Below are positions 1-10,440 of a stretch of 64,000 nt of DNA, piece after piece. Source of the stretch: Chloranthus sessilifolius (lineage: Eukaryota; Streptophyta; Magnoliopsida; Chloranthales; Chloranthaceae). The translations under genes and the position numbers were made by a program. Position 1 is the stretch's first letter; each line of letters begins with the position of its first letter. Location: NCBI GenBank assembly GCA_021018995.1, contig CM037586.1:21814394-21878393 (forward strand), read 5' to 3'. The notes under the pieces are model-generated. The model saw only the letters and a list, made by a program, of their open reading frames with translations. It was not told the origin of the DNA and did not search any database.

Positions 1-648
1 AACCAAACTGATCAACCGTGAGAAACATGCAGAGATTTAGATCAATTGTGAAAAAATGGCTTTAGATAATAATATTGAAAAATCCTTTCAAACGTAGATT
101 ACCCTCTAAACCAGTTGGTATAAATACAAGATAATAAGAAATAAAGTAACACTCGACAAATATAACAGCAAAGCGCAAGAACCCCAAGTTTTATGTGATA
201 AAATCTTTTTCGGGCAAAAAGAATTCACTGTGAAACAAAGACAAAGCTTATAGAAGCACTGAATGATATGTACTTATACGTTATGTGAAAATAAAGAAAA
301 GCAGCATCACTTCCTTTTTAAAAATCACAAACATCTACTGGTGGAAAAGAGATTCAGGTATACAATGGCTCATATTAGTGGTTAAAGAGATGCAACAGCC
401 CACTTAAACCCATATCAGTGGCTAAAGAAATGCAACGATCCACTTAAATGTGTTTCTTTGAAAGTGAGCGAGTTCGAACCCGTGACCTTCATTTCTAAAA
501 GGATTATGGCGCCCAAATACGCATTTCCAAAACAAATTGGCGTGGGAGCCCTTCTTCTTTTTCAAGAGGAAACCCTAGCTTTGAAAGTGAATTTCTGCTC
601 GCCCAAATATCCATCGCTTTCGCCCTAATCTCTAATCTCTGGTAGCCC
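1..648. other. AT-rich flank, no gene seen
   Basis: No coding region or recognisable transposon domain is visible. A B-box-like stretch (gttcgaaccc, about 471-480) sits in otherwise featureless sequence, and I cannot find a matching A box, so it is not called a tRNA or SINE. From about 540 the sequence becomes richer in short pyrimidine runs and resembles the 5' leader of a plant gene. Confidence 0.4.
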
Positions 649-884
649 TAATCTCAGTTTTCCAAAATACTAAGAAATCGGAGGAGTGTCTTGCAGATCC
701 TTAATTTGATCCCCATCGTGGATTGAGAGATCAAACAACATTGTCATCATCATCGCGCCATAATCTCTGTTCGCCCAAATACTGAGAGATCAGAGGATCG
801 TTGTTGATCCTTTAAGTGCATTTCTGATCTCCATCGCAGATTGAGAGATCAAAGGATTGTGGCCATCATCATCTTCATCGTCCT
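649..884 (+). repeat. Imperfect tandem duplication, leader-like sequence
   Basis: Two imperfect copies of about 112-120 bases lie head to tail (about 649-760 and 761-884). Both read roughly aatctc..ccaaatact..agatc and then attgagagatcaaa followed by a catcatcatc run. A possible splice donor follows (cctttgcag/gtaggatg, about 890). This looks like an untranslated leader of a plant gene whose body is missing. A short open frame starting at 965 runs into the LTR at 1132 and matches nothing I know. Confidence 0.4.
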
Positions 885-1131
885 TTGCAGGTAGGATGTG
901 ATTTTTGAAAGATTTCAACCATTCAATCTGTTGACTATAATATCAAGCTTTAGTTTTAGTTTTAATGGCTGATTTTAAAGTTCATCAATCGGCTAGTTCA
1001 CATCCAGTTATAAGCATGTGTCTTTGGGATGAGATGTTTTCCAATGATCGATTTCTATTTGATCGATTTAGATTGGTTAAGATGTGTGCCAAATGGTATA
1101 ATGAAAAATCACAATTAAATGATGTGAGATA

Positions 1132-1630
1132 TGTTGAAATTTTTATAGAATCTCAAAATTCTTATTTTAGGTGGCCCACATACAGTAGGATTTTATAAAA
1201 CTCTGGATTGCAGTTGCTTGAAATAATAAAGGGCATTATTGAAAATTGAAGGAAGCTTTTAGGTTTCGTAATTTACATGTGATTCTTGTTCCTATTAGAA
1301 TACCTTGAAGGACGGCATTCTAGGCAGGACATGACCCTTCATGCTATATATATATAGGTGGACGTCCCCCGCTCACTACACACAAGCATTTTGACATGTT
1401 TCCATCAAGAGAGTGTAACAAGAGAGGCGGGTAGAGCCACCTTCATCTTTCTTCGTAGGGAAAAGCTTTCAATTGCATGCCTTGCGTCGACTTCAATCAA
1501 CGGTCACGATCTTCACAATAAGATACACACATATTTTTTAATTTGTGAATTATTGATCTATTGTTTTGATTGATCATATGCCTATATTCTAGGGCAGTTA
1601 TTTTGGGTGGTCGGATCGATAGATCCAACA
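1132..1630 (+). repeat. 5' LTR of element C
   Basis: This LTR matches 33836-34288 over most of its length, for example gaatctcaaaattcttatttt and the stretch around gtagagccaccttcatct. It starts TGTTGAAATT and ends ccaaca. A TATA-like run (tatatatata, about 1345) lies in the first half. The left copy is about 46 bases longer, mainly from an insertion near 1345-1375. Confidence 0.75.
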
Positions 1631-1631
1631 A

Positions 1632-1643
1632 TTGATATGAGAG
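1632..1643 (+). promoter_or_regulatory. Degenerate primer-binding site of element C
   Basis: ttgatatgagag directly follows the left LTR and resembles the Met-tRNA primer site tggtatcagagc with about three differences. Its position after the terminal CA is what identifies it. The same site is intact at 11913 in element A and at 56275 in the Copia element. Confidence 0.5.
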
Positions 1644-1734
1644 TAATGACTGGTGTTTGATCGATCAAAGCATTAGTATATGAGTTTTATCTTGGTGTTT
1701 ATTTTCGAGCGTCTAGGGTTCCACTTATTTTTCA

Positions 1735-1808
1735 ATGGCCGCTTCACCTGCTAGGGCCCGTGCCGATTACGATTACCTTATAAAGCTACTGTTGATCGGC
1801 GACAGCAG
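1735..1808 (+). pseudogene. First exon of a Rab-E (Rab8-like) small GTPase, captured fragment
   Basis: The 24 codons from the ATG read to [19 protein letters not shown], the N terminus of plant RABE1/Rab8-type GTPases, which act in post-Golgi secretion. The exon stops at cag/gt, close to the splice donor used in plant Rab-E genes just before the P-loop glycines. The donor is one base out of register (agc-ag/gt where agc-g/gt is expected). Downstream to 2477 is T-rich and intron-like. No exon with the rest of the P-loop or with WDTAGQE was found in the window. It lies about 100 bases inside element C behind the primer site, so it is best read as a host exon carried by a retrotransposon. The call is secure; the capture route is inference. 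Confidence 0.8.
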
Positions 1809-2477
1809 GTTTGGAGATGGATTTAGTGTTTTGATTATATCCTTTTATGGATCTCGTGCGAGAAGCATATCAAATTTTGAAATCTTCTTATTTGACCTAC
1901 TTTTTCTCTATGGGGAATGTTTTTCGGTTTGAAGCAGATTAAACATCCATATCAATGATTTATTTGTGAAAAAAAATATCGGATGATTTCACGATTTGAC
2001 TTTGTTGTGATATAGAGATCTGGTTATGTGTATATTTTGATATCTAAATAGAAAGGACGGGTTTGTTACGAATATGACTTCATTTTTTTTGTGGATTGGA
2101 TGGTGGTGGATGTACTTATTTTATTTCATGAAGGGTAGAAAGTGATGGTGTGGCAAATTTTTGTTTCATTTAACGCTCTCTGATTCCCAACATTAACGAT
2201 GTTAGATCACGAGTACCCATAAGGTGTATTCACTAGTCCTGCTTTATGTCTTTTTTTGGGGTTTCTTAACTTAAATATTGGTGTCATAATCTCCACCTGT
2301 AGAACATGAGATTTGAGAATTAAAATCATCTCAGCAATGGCAATGCTCATATCCCATCTTATTTTTATTTTTATTTTAAGAATCAACGTTTTGGTTGGTA
2401 ATATTTGAATTTCTATATCTTGGATATTTCTTTCATCACATGTTGATAGTCTTACATATGCAACATATGGGGTTAAA
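1809..2477. other. Interior of element C, intron-like, no gene
   Basis: This T-rich sequence follows the Rab exon. No open frame resembles a known protein. It ends at the TSD TTAAA (2473-2477) of the next insertion. It may be the first intron of the captured Rab gene. Confidence 0.4.
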
Positions 2478-2864
2478 TGTGATAGCCCGGATTTCGGCAC
2501 CCCGAAACCCGCACCATCAGTGGGCAGGCACTAAGGCCAAACCTCGAACGCATTACACAGCATCTCATTGCACAACAGAAATAAAGTAAAACCACGCTAA
2601 CTAACCATCATAACAAAATAAAGAACTAGTACTATTCTTCAAAAGCTCAAAATGACGGTTCTAATTCCATATGAATACTTATGGAAAAAGAACTGACGAG
2701 AACCACCAATAAGGATCATTCCTTACCAAAATATGATTCACCAAAAAGAATTAAGTTACAATTATCATCCAAAATAAGTATTCTTCACATCATTTCAAAA
2801 TATTACTCTCTCAACCTAAAGCCAACTATGTTTGGCATCACACAAAGAAAACAACACTTAGGGG

Positions 2865-2945
2865 AAAGTTCTTCTAGATCCTCACCAGGTGATAACTCAA
2901 GATCCTCCCTCTCTAAGCTCTCTGTTCCAACGCCTTCACCTGAAC
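2865..2945 (-). other. Acidic short frame behind an AG acceptor in the LTR (diverged copy)
   Basis: On the minus strand the sequence ctaaatgtcacag/gt is followed by a frame rich in Glu, Asp and Leu (LEREDLELSPGEDLEELSP). It has the same position and phase as the better conserved frames at 6711, 11441, 28422 and 32930. This copy lacks the usual stop after EFF and runs on, so it is either decayed or from another lineage. Function is unknown. Confidence 0.4.
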
Positions 2946-3842
2946 CTGTGACATTTAGTCGAGGAATGAGCTTCATCCAAGCTCAGTAGGAAAAAACTCA
3001 TAACATGCTTATATAATATCAACATATATCTTATGGCATAATGAAACAAAATTGTCAGAACATATGCGCATTGTGATTATCATGACATGAAAGACACATA
3101 CAATACTTGTTTAAAATTCATAACAGATGCTCCCATTTTTATTCCAATATATGAAAAGAAAACTTTAAGAGCTTTACTTAAAGTATTAGAATAAGGAACT
3201 ATAGCCTCAAGCCCTCGATGGAATACCCACCATCGTCGCTCATATGAACCCTTTTTCACATATATCAAAGGTCCCAAAAATATGGACACTTGGCCGAACA
3301 TAATTACCGTTATACTGTAAGAGTCACAAAACACATAGTACAAAGGTGTATGGATTGACCGTCATATCAGTCGGGTATTCACATAGAACCTTAAATCAAG
3401 ACGCATACGTATAGCTTATCGCCATATAAAGTGATAATTATATCTTATATCAAAGGTCGGGACGAAATGTGAAGAGCAAACACACATACATAAATCGAAA
3501 TGAATCTCGAAAGATTCCATAATACTTACACAATTCGGAAACATAAAGATGCACATGTCTTTTCAAATTGAAGTTATAAACGAAATTCACAAGATTAAAT
3601 CTAAATTTGCATCATAACATAACACATAAGCTAATGTAGTAATTACATATGATATCAAGTGTTCTCTACCTCAAAATCTTAACCCACAAGCGCTCAATCT
3701 GCCATTTGGGTTTGTCCTTTGTCACACAGCGCCAGGTCACCTAAACAAATGAAATCCATGGTTCACACATTAAAACTATGCTAAACATACTCTGACAACT
3801 TCCCTCAAAATTTCACAGTCAAAACTTAACAAAATCCCAAAT

Positions 3843-4470
3843 CTGACAATTTCGATCGATCGAAACTCGATTTCGATCGGTCGAAACTCGATTTCAATCG
3901 GTCGAACGATTCTGCCTTTTCGATCAAATGAACACAAATTCGATCGATCGAAAATAATTTTGATCAGTCGAATCCTCACAAAGCCAAATGACTACAACAC
4001 TGTTCGATCGAACGAATCCTAATTCGATCGATCGAAAGCACATAATTCAATCGATAAGAAACTATTTCGATCAGTCGAATCCCTTAGAAGCTAAATGACA
4101 ATCAACACAGTTCGATCGAATGAATTATAATTCGATCGATCGAAATCATAAAATTATATCGATCGAAAATGTTTTGATCGGTCGAATCCCTCAGAAACTA
4201 AATAACAATCAACAAAGTTCGATCGAACGAATTTTTATTTGATCGGTCGAATTTCCAATTCGATCGATCGAGGATATTTCAATCAGTCGAATCCTCACAA
4301 CAGACTTTTCCAAATTCTCTGTTCTATACGTTTCGATCGATCGAATGTGGGATTCGATCGATCGAAACACACTTCGTTTGATCGAAATTTATATCGATCG
4401 AACGAATTCCTCCAGACTTTGAATTCTTCCTCCTTAAGTCCTTTTCGATCGATTGAATCAAATTTCGATC
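3843..4470. repeat. Array of TTCGATCGATCGAA palindromes
   Basis: More than fifteen near copies of ttcgatcgatcgaa, and variants with one or two substitutions (gatcggtcgaa, gatcagtcgaa), occur at irregular 20-45 base spacing. Each copy is a near-perfect palindrome. The array lies in the middle of the solo LTR, where the LTRs of A and B carry the CTCGAG-centred array. Confidence 0.85.
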
Positions 4471-5069
4471 AGTCGAAATAAACAGATTCTTTCTGTTCTT
4501 AAGTTTTTCGCATTCTTTCTCTTTTCTTTCCAAAATCAACCCCCTTTCTTATGATTTCTGTTGATCCCAAATTGCATAAAACAAAAATTAATGAAATTTC
4601 AACATCTATCCTTAATTTCATACCTTGATTCCCTCAGAATCTTCAATCCTTGCTTCTAGATCGGATTAGGATTTCACCAACCGAACAATGGCTGTTCGTC
4701 GCTCCAAACCCTTCGCAGCAAGCCTCGAGATCGGATCGATCACACATGCAATTCACATTCAATACTCGTTTCACCCTCTCTCCTCTTAACTCCTAATCAT
4801 ATGCAATAAGAGGTATTGAATGCAAGTGATTAAAGTGTATTTATTTCCCCCTTTTTAACTAAACCATAGGCTTAGGTATGACACAGCTACACCAAGGTTG
4901 GTGTGCGTGTGTTCACTAACTCATAACCTAACCTACTTATACGAAATCCGATCCGTCGGATTTGATCTATAGACATTATATAGTCCATCGGCATGGTCCT
5001 CGACATATGGATCGCTAGGCACATATATCAAGGCATACAGTTCATAGGTAAGAACTCAGGGACGTTACA

Positions 5070-6315
5070 TTAAAGGTGATTAGTTGTAACTTCCATATAA
5101 CTTATATTGTGGCGAATCTCCACAAAACAATTTAAATTTGAGAAAATTTAACTAACTAATCACGGGGTAGTGAGTGTGTGGCCTGCGGAGTGCCCACAAG
5201 GATGTATGTGAAGTCTTGGTGCACAGTGCACCCAATTCTTCTGGTTAATAAATCTCAAATTTAGGCATTGGGCTGTTATGGCTCCCAAATCTGCTCATGG
5301 GTTGTGGGCCTTATAATGATTGGACCTTATGATTGTGAGCTTATAATGGTTTGATTTCTCTTGGTCTTTTAGGCCTGTCTCTAGGCTCAAATTGGATCAG
5401 AGTTTAGGCTAATCATATAGGACCCAATTTAACCCAATTAAAATTGTTTTCTTGGTTTGGGTGTATCAGCCCAATTTTAAGCTCGATTTTGACTCATTAA
5501 TAGTCAATTACAATCTACTCATTGAGGCCTATGCTTTGGACTTATTATTGACAATAATTAATAATTGTATATCATAGAATAAACTTCTTTTTTATGACCC
5601 AATGATGTGTCTAGTATGTTAGTGTTATATGTGCTTTTTGGTTCATGAGTTTGATCTTAGGGCCCAAGTGTATGTGTTTATGGTTGATTTTGACATCACT
5701 CATTATTTAAAATATTATTTTGTGGCACTATTGACTATCTATATGTTACACGCATACACTTTATGGTGAGTTGGTTAAACTCTTGAGACTAGACATATCA
5801 GGTCTAAGTCTTTCCAATGGCGTTAAGGAAGACCGCTAAAGTGGTCGTTCGAGAGACTATATATAATTGAAGTATGATTGAACTATCCAAAGGTGACCAT
5901 TCTATGGTGGTTGTTGTTTCTTGAATCTTGAGATTTTATCTCATTAAGATCACCTTGTGCACTAATTTATATGGAGTTATAGATTCTGCCCAAAAGTGAT
6001 TCATTAATTTTGTGTTAATGAGATGAGTAGAATAGTCGTAAGTGTAAAGGAGAGAGAATGATGATTCTCTTGTCCAAAGGTAGTGAGTCATCGAGATCAA
6101 ATCGGAAACATAAGCGATTAGGTTTACGCGCATTTTTTCGCGTCATGAGAGAGAGGATAGGTTGTATACTCAGTTTCTGCCTAAAGGTGATGTTGGATGT
6201 TGCACATTATCTATACCCAAAGAGTGTATTATTTGCATATGATAAAATACTCTAATTAATTCGTTCATACCCCTAATATGAATTGTTTTATCCTTGGTAG
6301 ATATTAATGGCTTAT
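5070..6315. other. Interior of element C between two solo LTRs, no gene
   Basis: No recognisable coding sequence. It ends with ccttggtag...cttat (about 6290-6315), the truncated first copy of the 93-base repeat that resumes at 8630, which shows that 6316-8629 was inserted into a tandem repeat. Confidence 0.5.
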
Positions 6316-6710
6316 TATAACAGCCTGAATTTCGGCACCCCGAAAACTCGCGTCGTCAGTACAACCCTCAAGGTCGTACCTCATATATCACTTAGAACAC
6401 TTGGTACATCCACACTTAAAGTGAAAACAAGGCACATCTAACTAAGCAGATAGAGTCATCATAAAGTAATTAAACTTTCAATTCTATATAAGATAACTCT
6501 AACTACAAAAGACGATTCAATTCTCATGCCAATCGCATGAACAAAGAACCTAATCGAACCATCAGTGACACAACAAAAGTCACCTAGGGATGGTTCGCAA
6601 AAAGAATAAAGTATTACAAGAAATTGAAGTCCTACAAAAATATAAATGGCCAGACGTACCAAGCCTTACAATGATTTTATAAAATATCAAAGTGCCACAG
6701 CACACGTCTA

Positions 6711-6808
6711 CTAAAAGAACTCCTCTGGAGGGAGCTCTGACTCCTCCAAAGGCACGTAATCCGAGTCCTCCAAATTCGGGTTCTCAATCTCCTCACCAGT
6801 CTCTGAAC
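6711..6808 (-). CDS. Acidic mini-exon in LTR, conserved frame
   Basis: Read on minus, tatacgtcacag/gt is followed by about 31 codons ending EDSDYVPLEESELPPEEFF and a stop. The last part is nearly identical in sense to frames in the LTRs of A and B, although the DNA differs. The exon phase (two bases, then codons) is also the same. No upstream coding exon has been identified and no ATG opens it, so a protein product is inference. Confidence 0.45.
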
Positions 6809-7798
6809 CTGTGACGTATAGTCGAAGGGTGAGCCACATCATAGCTCAATAAGGAAAACTATAGCATGTATATCATCTAACTTCACACATTTCTTTCATG
6901 ACATTTTTCGAAGCATACGAACACAATTTAAAGCATTTATTATGACTAAAAAGGAATATCTGATGCATGATTTCAAAACACATTATTCATAGTTTTCTCA
7001 TAACACACCTTTATAACGCACACACTTAAATCAATTACTTAAATAATTGCTCGAGCATATCGAGCCCCCGATGAAAGTACCCACCATCGTCATTCACATG
7101 AACCATTGCACAATGCCCAAGTCCCTTTGCATGAGGTGACTTGTATCGAACAAAGTATTTCCATGATTGGAAATCAAAGAATGGATATCCTGCCGAACCG
7201 GTGCATAATTTGTACGGATATCCCGCCGTACCGGTCACGGATACCTACTGTATCAGTTGGGTATTCACAATTAAACCTTAAATCGAATGTGTAAAGATTT
7301 ACATATAGTTTATCATTGTGTGTTTGTGCTAATCATAGTAATTCAAGGTTATCACATGGTCCACACGTACTTAATTTCATCACTATTGATGTCACACATA
7401 TCCTTCACACGTTACACTAATGAAGATTTTAAACTCACACACATAGCACTCACACACACAATTTTCTCTTAGTGATCACATTTCTGATTTCGCATGCTTA
7501 AAAGCCACATAAATGAATTCATACTATTTGAAGACAAAAGTCGAAAAGCACACGTATTTCTATCATATCGCTATAAACATACTAGCTGAAAGTAAATACA
7601 CATACTACTGAGTTTTCCTTACCTCAATTGAAGTCACATGAAGGTTAAACAAATTACATCTTGCACGAGTTCACATATACCACCACACGTCAACCCTATA
7701 GTTAAAAATGTCTAAACATTCTATGAGAATGCCTAAAAAAATGAAAGGCATAAACCACTAAAGAATTTAGAGTAAAAGGACAAACTGAAGTACCATGT

Positions 7799-7985
7799 TA
7801 CTAGCGAGCGAGAGCTCGAGGCTCAAAAGCGAGCAAACTCATTTCATTTCTCGCACACTTAAGTTCTCGCACCAGCGAGACACAAGATCCTCACAGCTTT
7901 ACTTAAGTTCTTGCGAGGCTCCACAAGTCTTCTCTCTGATGCTCGCGCGAGTGAGCTCTTAAGCTCATGCGCGCGAGGATCAGAG
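7799..7985. repeat. GAGCGAG / CTCGCGCGAG palindromic cluster in solo LTR
   Basis: Short inverted motifs built on ctcg/cgag recur here (agcgagagctcgaggctc, gctcgcgcgagtgagc). This is the degraded equivalent of the CGCTCGAGCG arrays in the LTRs of elements A and B. Confidence 0.6.
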
Positions 7986-8340
7986 ATATCCAGATCTGAG
8001 TTTTTCCTTCAATTTGATCCTCACCAAATCTCAACCATTTAAAACCCCCTTTCTAAGGAACATTAAATGTTACATTTACAACATAAAGAGCATTATATCC
8101 ATACCTTTAATGTATTGAATCCTGCATAGATCAGATCTTTCTTTCTCGAAGAAATAAAAAAGGGTTTCAAAACCTAAATCTGCTCCACACTTTCACACCA
8201 AGCTCCCGGATTCACACGAGGTCATCAAAATCGTGTAGCTCGAATCCCTAAACACCTTGTACAACCTTCCTCATAATATCATTGAACTTTATCATTAGGA
8301 TTCATCAATCCTCTTCTCTTCCTTCTTAAGAAACTCTCTT

Positions 8341-8342
<2 letters not shown>

Positions 8343-8382
<40 letters not shown>
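8343..8382. repeat. (TC)n microsatellite
   Basis: About 20 dinucleotide units of tc, uninterrupted. On the other strand it gives a run of Arg-Glu codons, which is an artefact of the repeat. Confidence 0.95.
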
Positions 8383-8383
<1 letters not shown>

Positions 8384-8629
8384 TTCTTAACAACTCAAAC
8401 AACAAAAAGAAACCCACGTGTGAGACCCCCTTATCTCCTAAGTTGAGTTTGTCAACTTGCAAACTACAAACACCATAAATAGGTGTTACGTATCCTCTAA
8501 CACCCAATGTGTTAGACACATGCACACACACACCAAAAGTGTGTACTTGTGTGTGGGTTCTCTTGTGAACCGCATATACACTTACACACACCAAACCCAC
8601 ATGATTTACGAAAACTAGGGGTTATTACA

Positions 8630-8815
8630 CTTATAGTCATTTTGGAGTCCTTTGTGGACATTAGTCTTTTAAACTTTTGAGTGAAATATTATCGTGTCTA
8701 TATCCTTGGTGGGTATTACTAGCTTATAGTCATTTTGGAGTCCTTTGTAGGCATTGGTCTTTTAAACTTTTGGATGACATGTTATCATGTCTATATCCTT
8801 GGTAGATTCTATGGT
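8630..8815 (+). repeat. 93-base tandem repeat inside element C
   Basis: Two copies start with cttatagtcattttggagtc at 8630 and 8723 and end near tatccttggt. A third, truncated copy ends at 6315, left of the solo LTR, so the array had at least three units before that insertion. Confidence 0.8.
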
Positions 8816-9181
8816 TGATAATATAATTTTGTGATAGAACTTTTAATATTAAATAGTAGATATATCGATAAGACTATTTATTAAAAGAATATATTTGTAA
8901 ATCATTATGGAGTAGGGATCTTCGTTTATATTTTATCAAAATCTCCTTTTTAAAATTTTTTATTATGTTTTGAACATGATTTATTATTTAATAGTTATAT
9001 GATTTTATTATTACATCATGATTGTCACCGTAAGGGATTGGTAAAGCCTTAAACTTTGTATTTTGAGTGGGAGTTATCTCACTTTTAAATTGTAGTTATT
9101 ATTGATGCATCTTAAAATCTTTGTCTTATATATACATGTATATTCTGGGTGGAGTTTTCCACAAAATTAAGTAAAATTTTT

Positions 9182-9450
9182 CTACAATTATATTTTGGGT
9201 GGATTTTTCACAAATTGAGGGTGAAATTTTTCACAATTTGGGTGGCACACCTTGGTGAGTAAGCAAATAGAAAAATTATATTTTAGGTGGAGTTTCTCAC
9301 AAATTGAGGGTGAAGTTTTTCATAATTTGGGTGATACACCTTGGTGAGTGAGCCAATAGAAAAATTATATTTTGAGTGGAGTTTTTCACAAATTGAAGGT
9401 AAAGTTTTTCACAATTTGGGTGACACACCTTGGTGAGTTAGTCAATAAGG
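9182..9450 (+). repeat. 89-base tandem repeat, three copies, inside element C
   Basis: Copies begin near 9182, 9271 and 9360. Each reads attatatttt.ggtggag, cacaaattga, cacaatttgggtg and acaccttggtgagt. A partial fourth copy lies upstream from about 9136. No coding potential was seen. Confidence 0.85.
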
Positions 9451-10069
9451 TTTTACCTTAATCTTGCCTATGAGTATTGATTGTAATAACCCAAGTTTTG
9501 GGGGAACTGTGTATGTCCGCATGGGTGTTTGTGGTTCACAAGGGAACCACAGTTACTATGTACACTTTAAAGGTATATGTTCAATAGGTGAGCTATGTGA
9601 GTACAAAACCATGTAAGAGTGTATGCGATTAGCACACTAGTCAAAGCAAGTAGAGAAAAGGAGGGAAAAGGTCTCCCACACGTTTTGTTCTAGGGCAAAT
9701 AGAGAAAGTGAGATAGAGAGAAAGAAGAAGGAAGGGTTGGTAAAGAGAAGATATATGCATAGAAATTCCTTGGATGAGGAAGCATTCATCTTTTAGATCT
9801 TTAATGCTTGATATGATGAAGAGATAGGGTTGGGATTGAAGAAGATCTAAAAGTGGTGAGCTAGTTAAGGATCAAGAGAAAAAGGGTTGAAAGAAAGGTT
9901 TTGAAACCCTCATTGGTATGGTGGATCTTGGATCAAATTTAGAAGAGATTCCTTAATCTAAGGTACGTGTTAATGATTATATGCGCTTTAAATAAAGCAT
10001 AAATTATTAGTTATATCATTTTGACATTAATAGGGTATTAAATGAAGTAGGAAGTTAGTTCTCGAACTG

Positions 10070-10440
10070 ATCGAGCATTAACTGTTATCGCTCCTCGCTC
10101 GAGTGGTTTAAATAGCTCGCTCACGCGAGGAGGATCACAAAGTATAAGTATAAATTATGTTTTGGGCTCGCTCAAGCAAGACCCCTTTGTGAAGGGAAGG
10201 CTCACTCGAGCGAGGGTTCACGTAAGCTATAGATGCCTCATTTTAAACGCTCGAGCGGGGATGATACCTCACTTGTAATCGCTCGAGCGATGAATAGTGC
10301 TCGCTCGAGTGATGAATAGAGGTCGCTCACGCGATGGTCAGGTGCCTCGTTTTAACCGCTCGAGTGAGGTCAAGCGCTCGTTTGAGTGAGGAGAAGTGAT
10401 CGCTCGAGCGATGAATAGTGAACGCTCGCGCGAGGCACTA
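10070..10440. repeat. CGCTCGAGCG palindrome array, 5' LTR of A
   Basis: About a dozen copies or near copies of tcgctcgagcga are mixed with gcgcgagg variants, often followed by tgaatagtg. Each core is a perfect 10-base palindrome containing CTCGAG and two CpGs. Confidence 0.85.

Larger units (their letters stand above)
2478..5069 (-). repeat. Solo gypsy LTR (2.6 kb) with TTAAA duplication
   Basis: It begins tgtgatagcccggatttcgg and ends gggacgttaca on the plus strand, and is flanked on both sides by TTAAA (2473-2477 and 5070-5074). No primer site or polypurine tract adjoins it, so it is a solo LTR left by LTR-LTR recombination. In its own orientation (minus) it has the family hairpin (2968-2984), an AG acceptor, a short acidic frame (about 2865-2945) and a dense array of the CGATCGATCG palindrome (3843-4470). 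It is related to, but clearly diverged from, the LTRs of A and B. Confidence 0.85.
6316..8629 (-). repeat. Solo gypsy LTR (2.3 kb) with CTTAT duplication
   Basis: The plus-strand start is tataacagcctgaatttcgg (terminal TG mutated to TA) and the end is aggggttattaca. Perfect CTTAT copies flank it (6311-6315 and 8630-8634), and no primer site or polypurine tract adjoins it. It is close to the A/B LTR family. It carries the hairpin (6831-6847), the AG acceptor and acidic frame (6711-6808), a palindrome-rich GCGAG/CTCGCG region (7799-7985), and a (TC)n run at 8343-8382. Confidence 0.88.

Noticed and set aside
455-490. tRNA- or SINE-like B box (gttcgaaccc)
   Set aside because: No A box at the right distance and no cloverleaf could be folded.
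8295-8600. Minus-strand open frame of about 100 codons with an Arg-Glu run
   Set aside because: The run is the (TC)n microsatellite read backwards; the rest has no protein-like composition.
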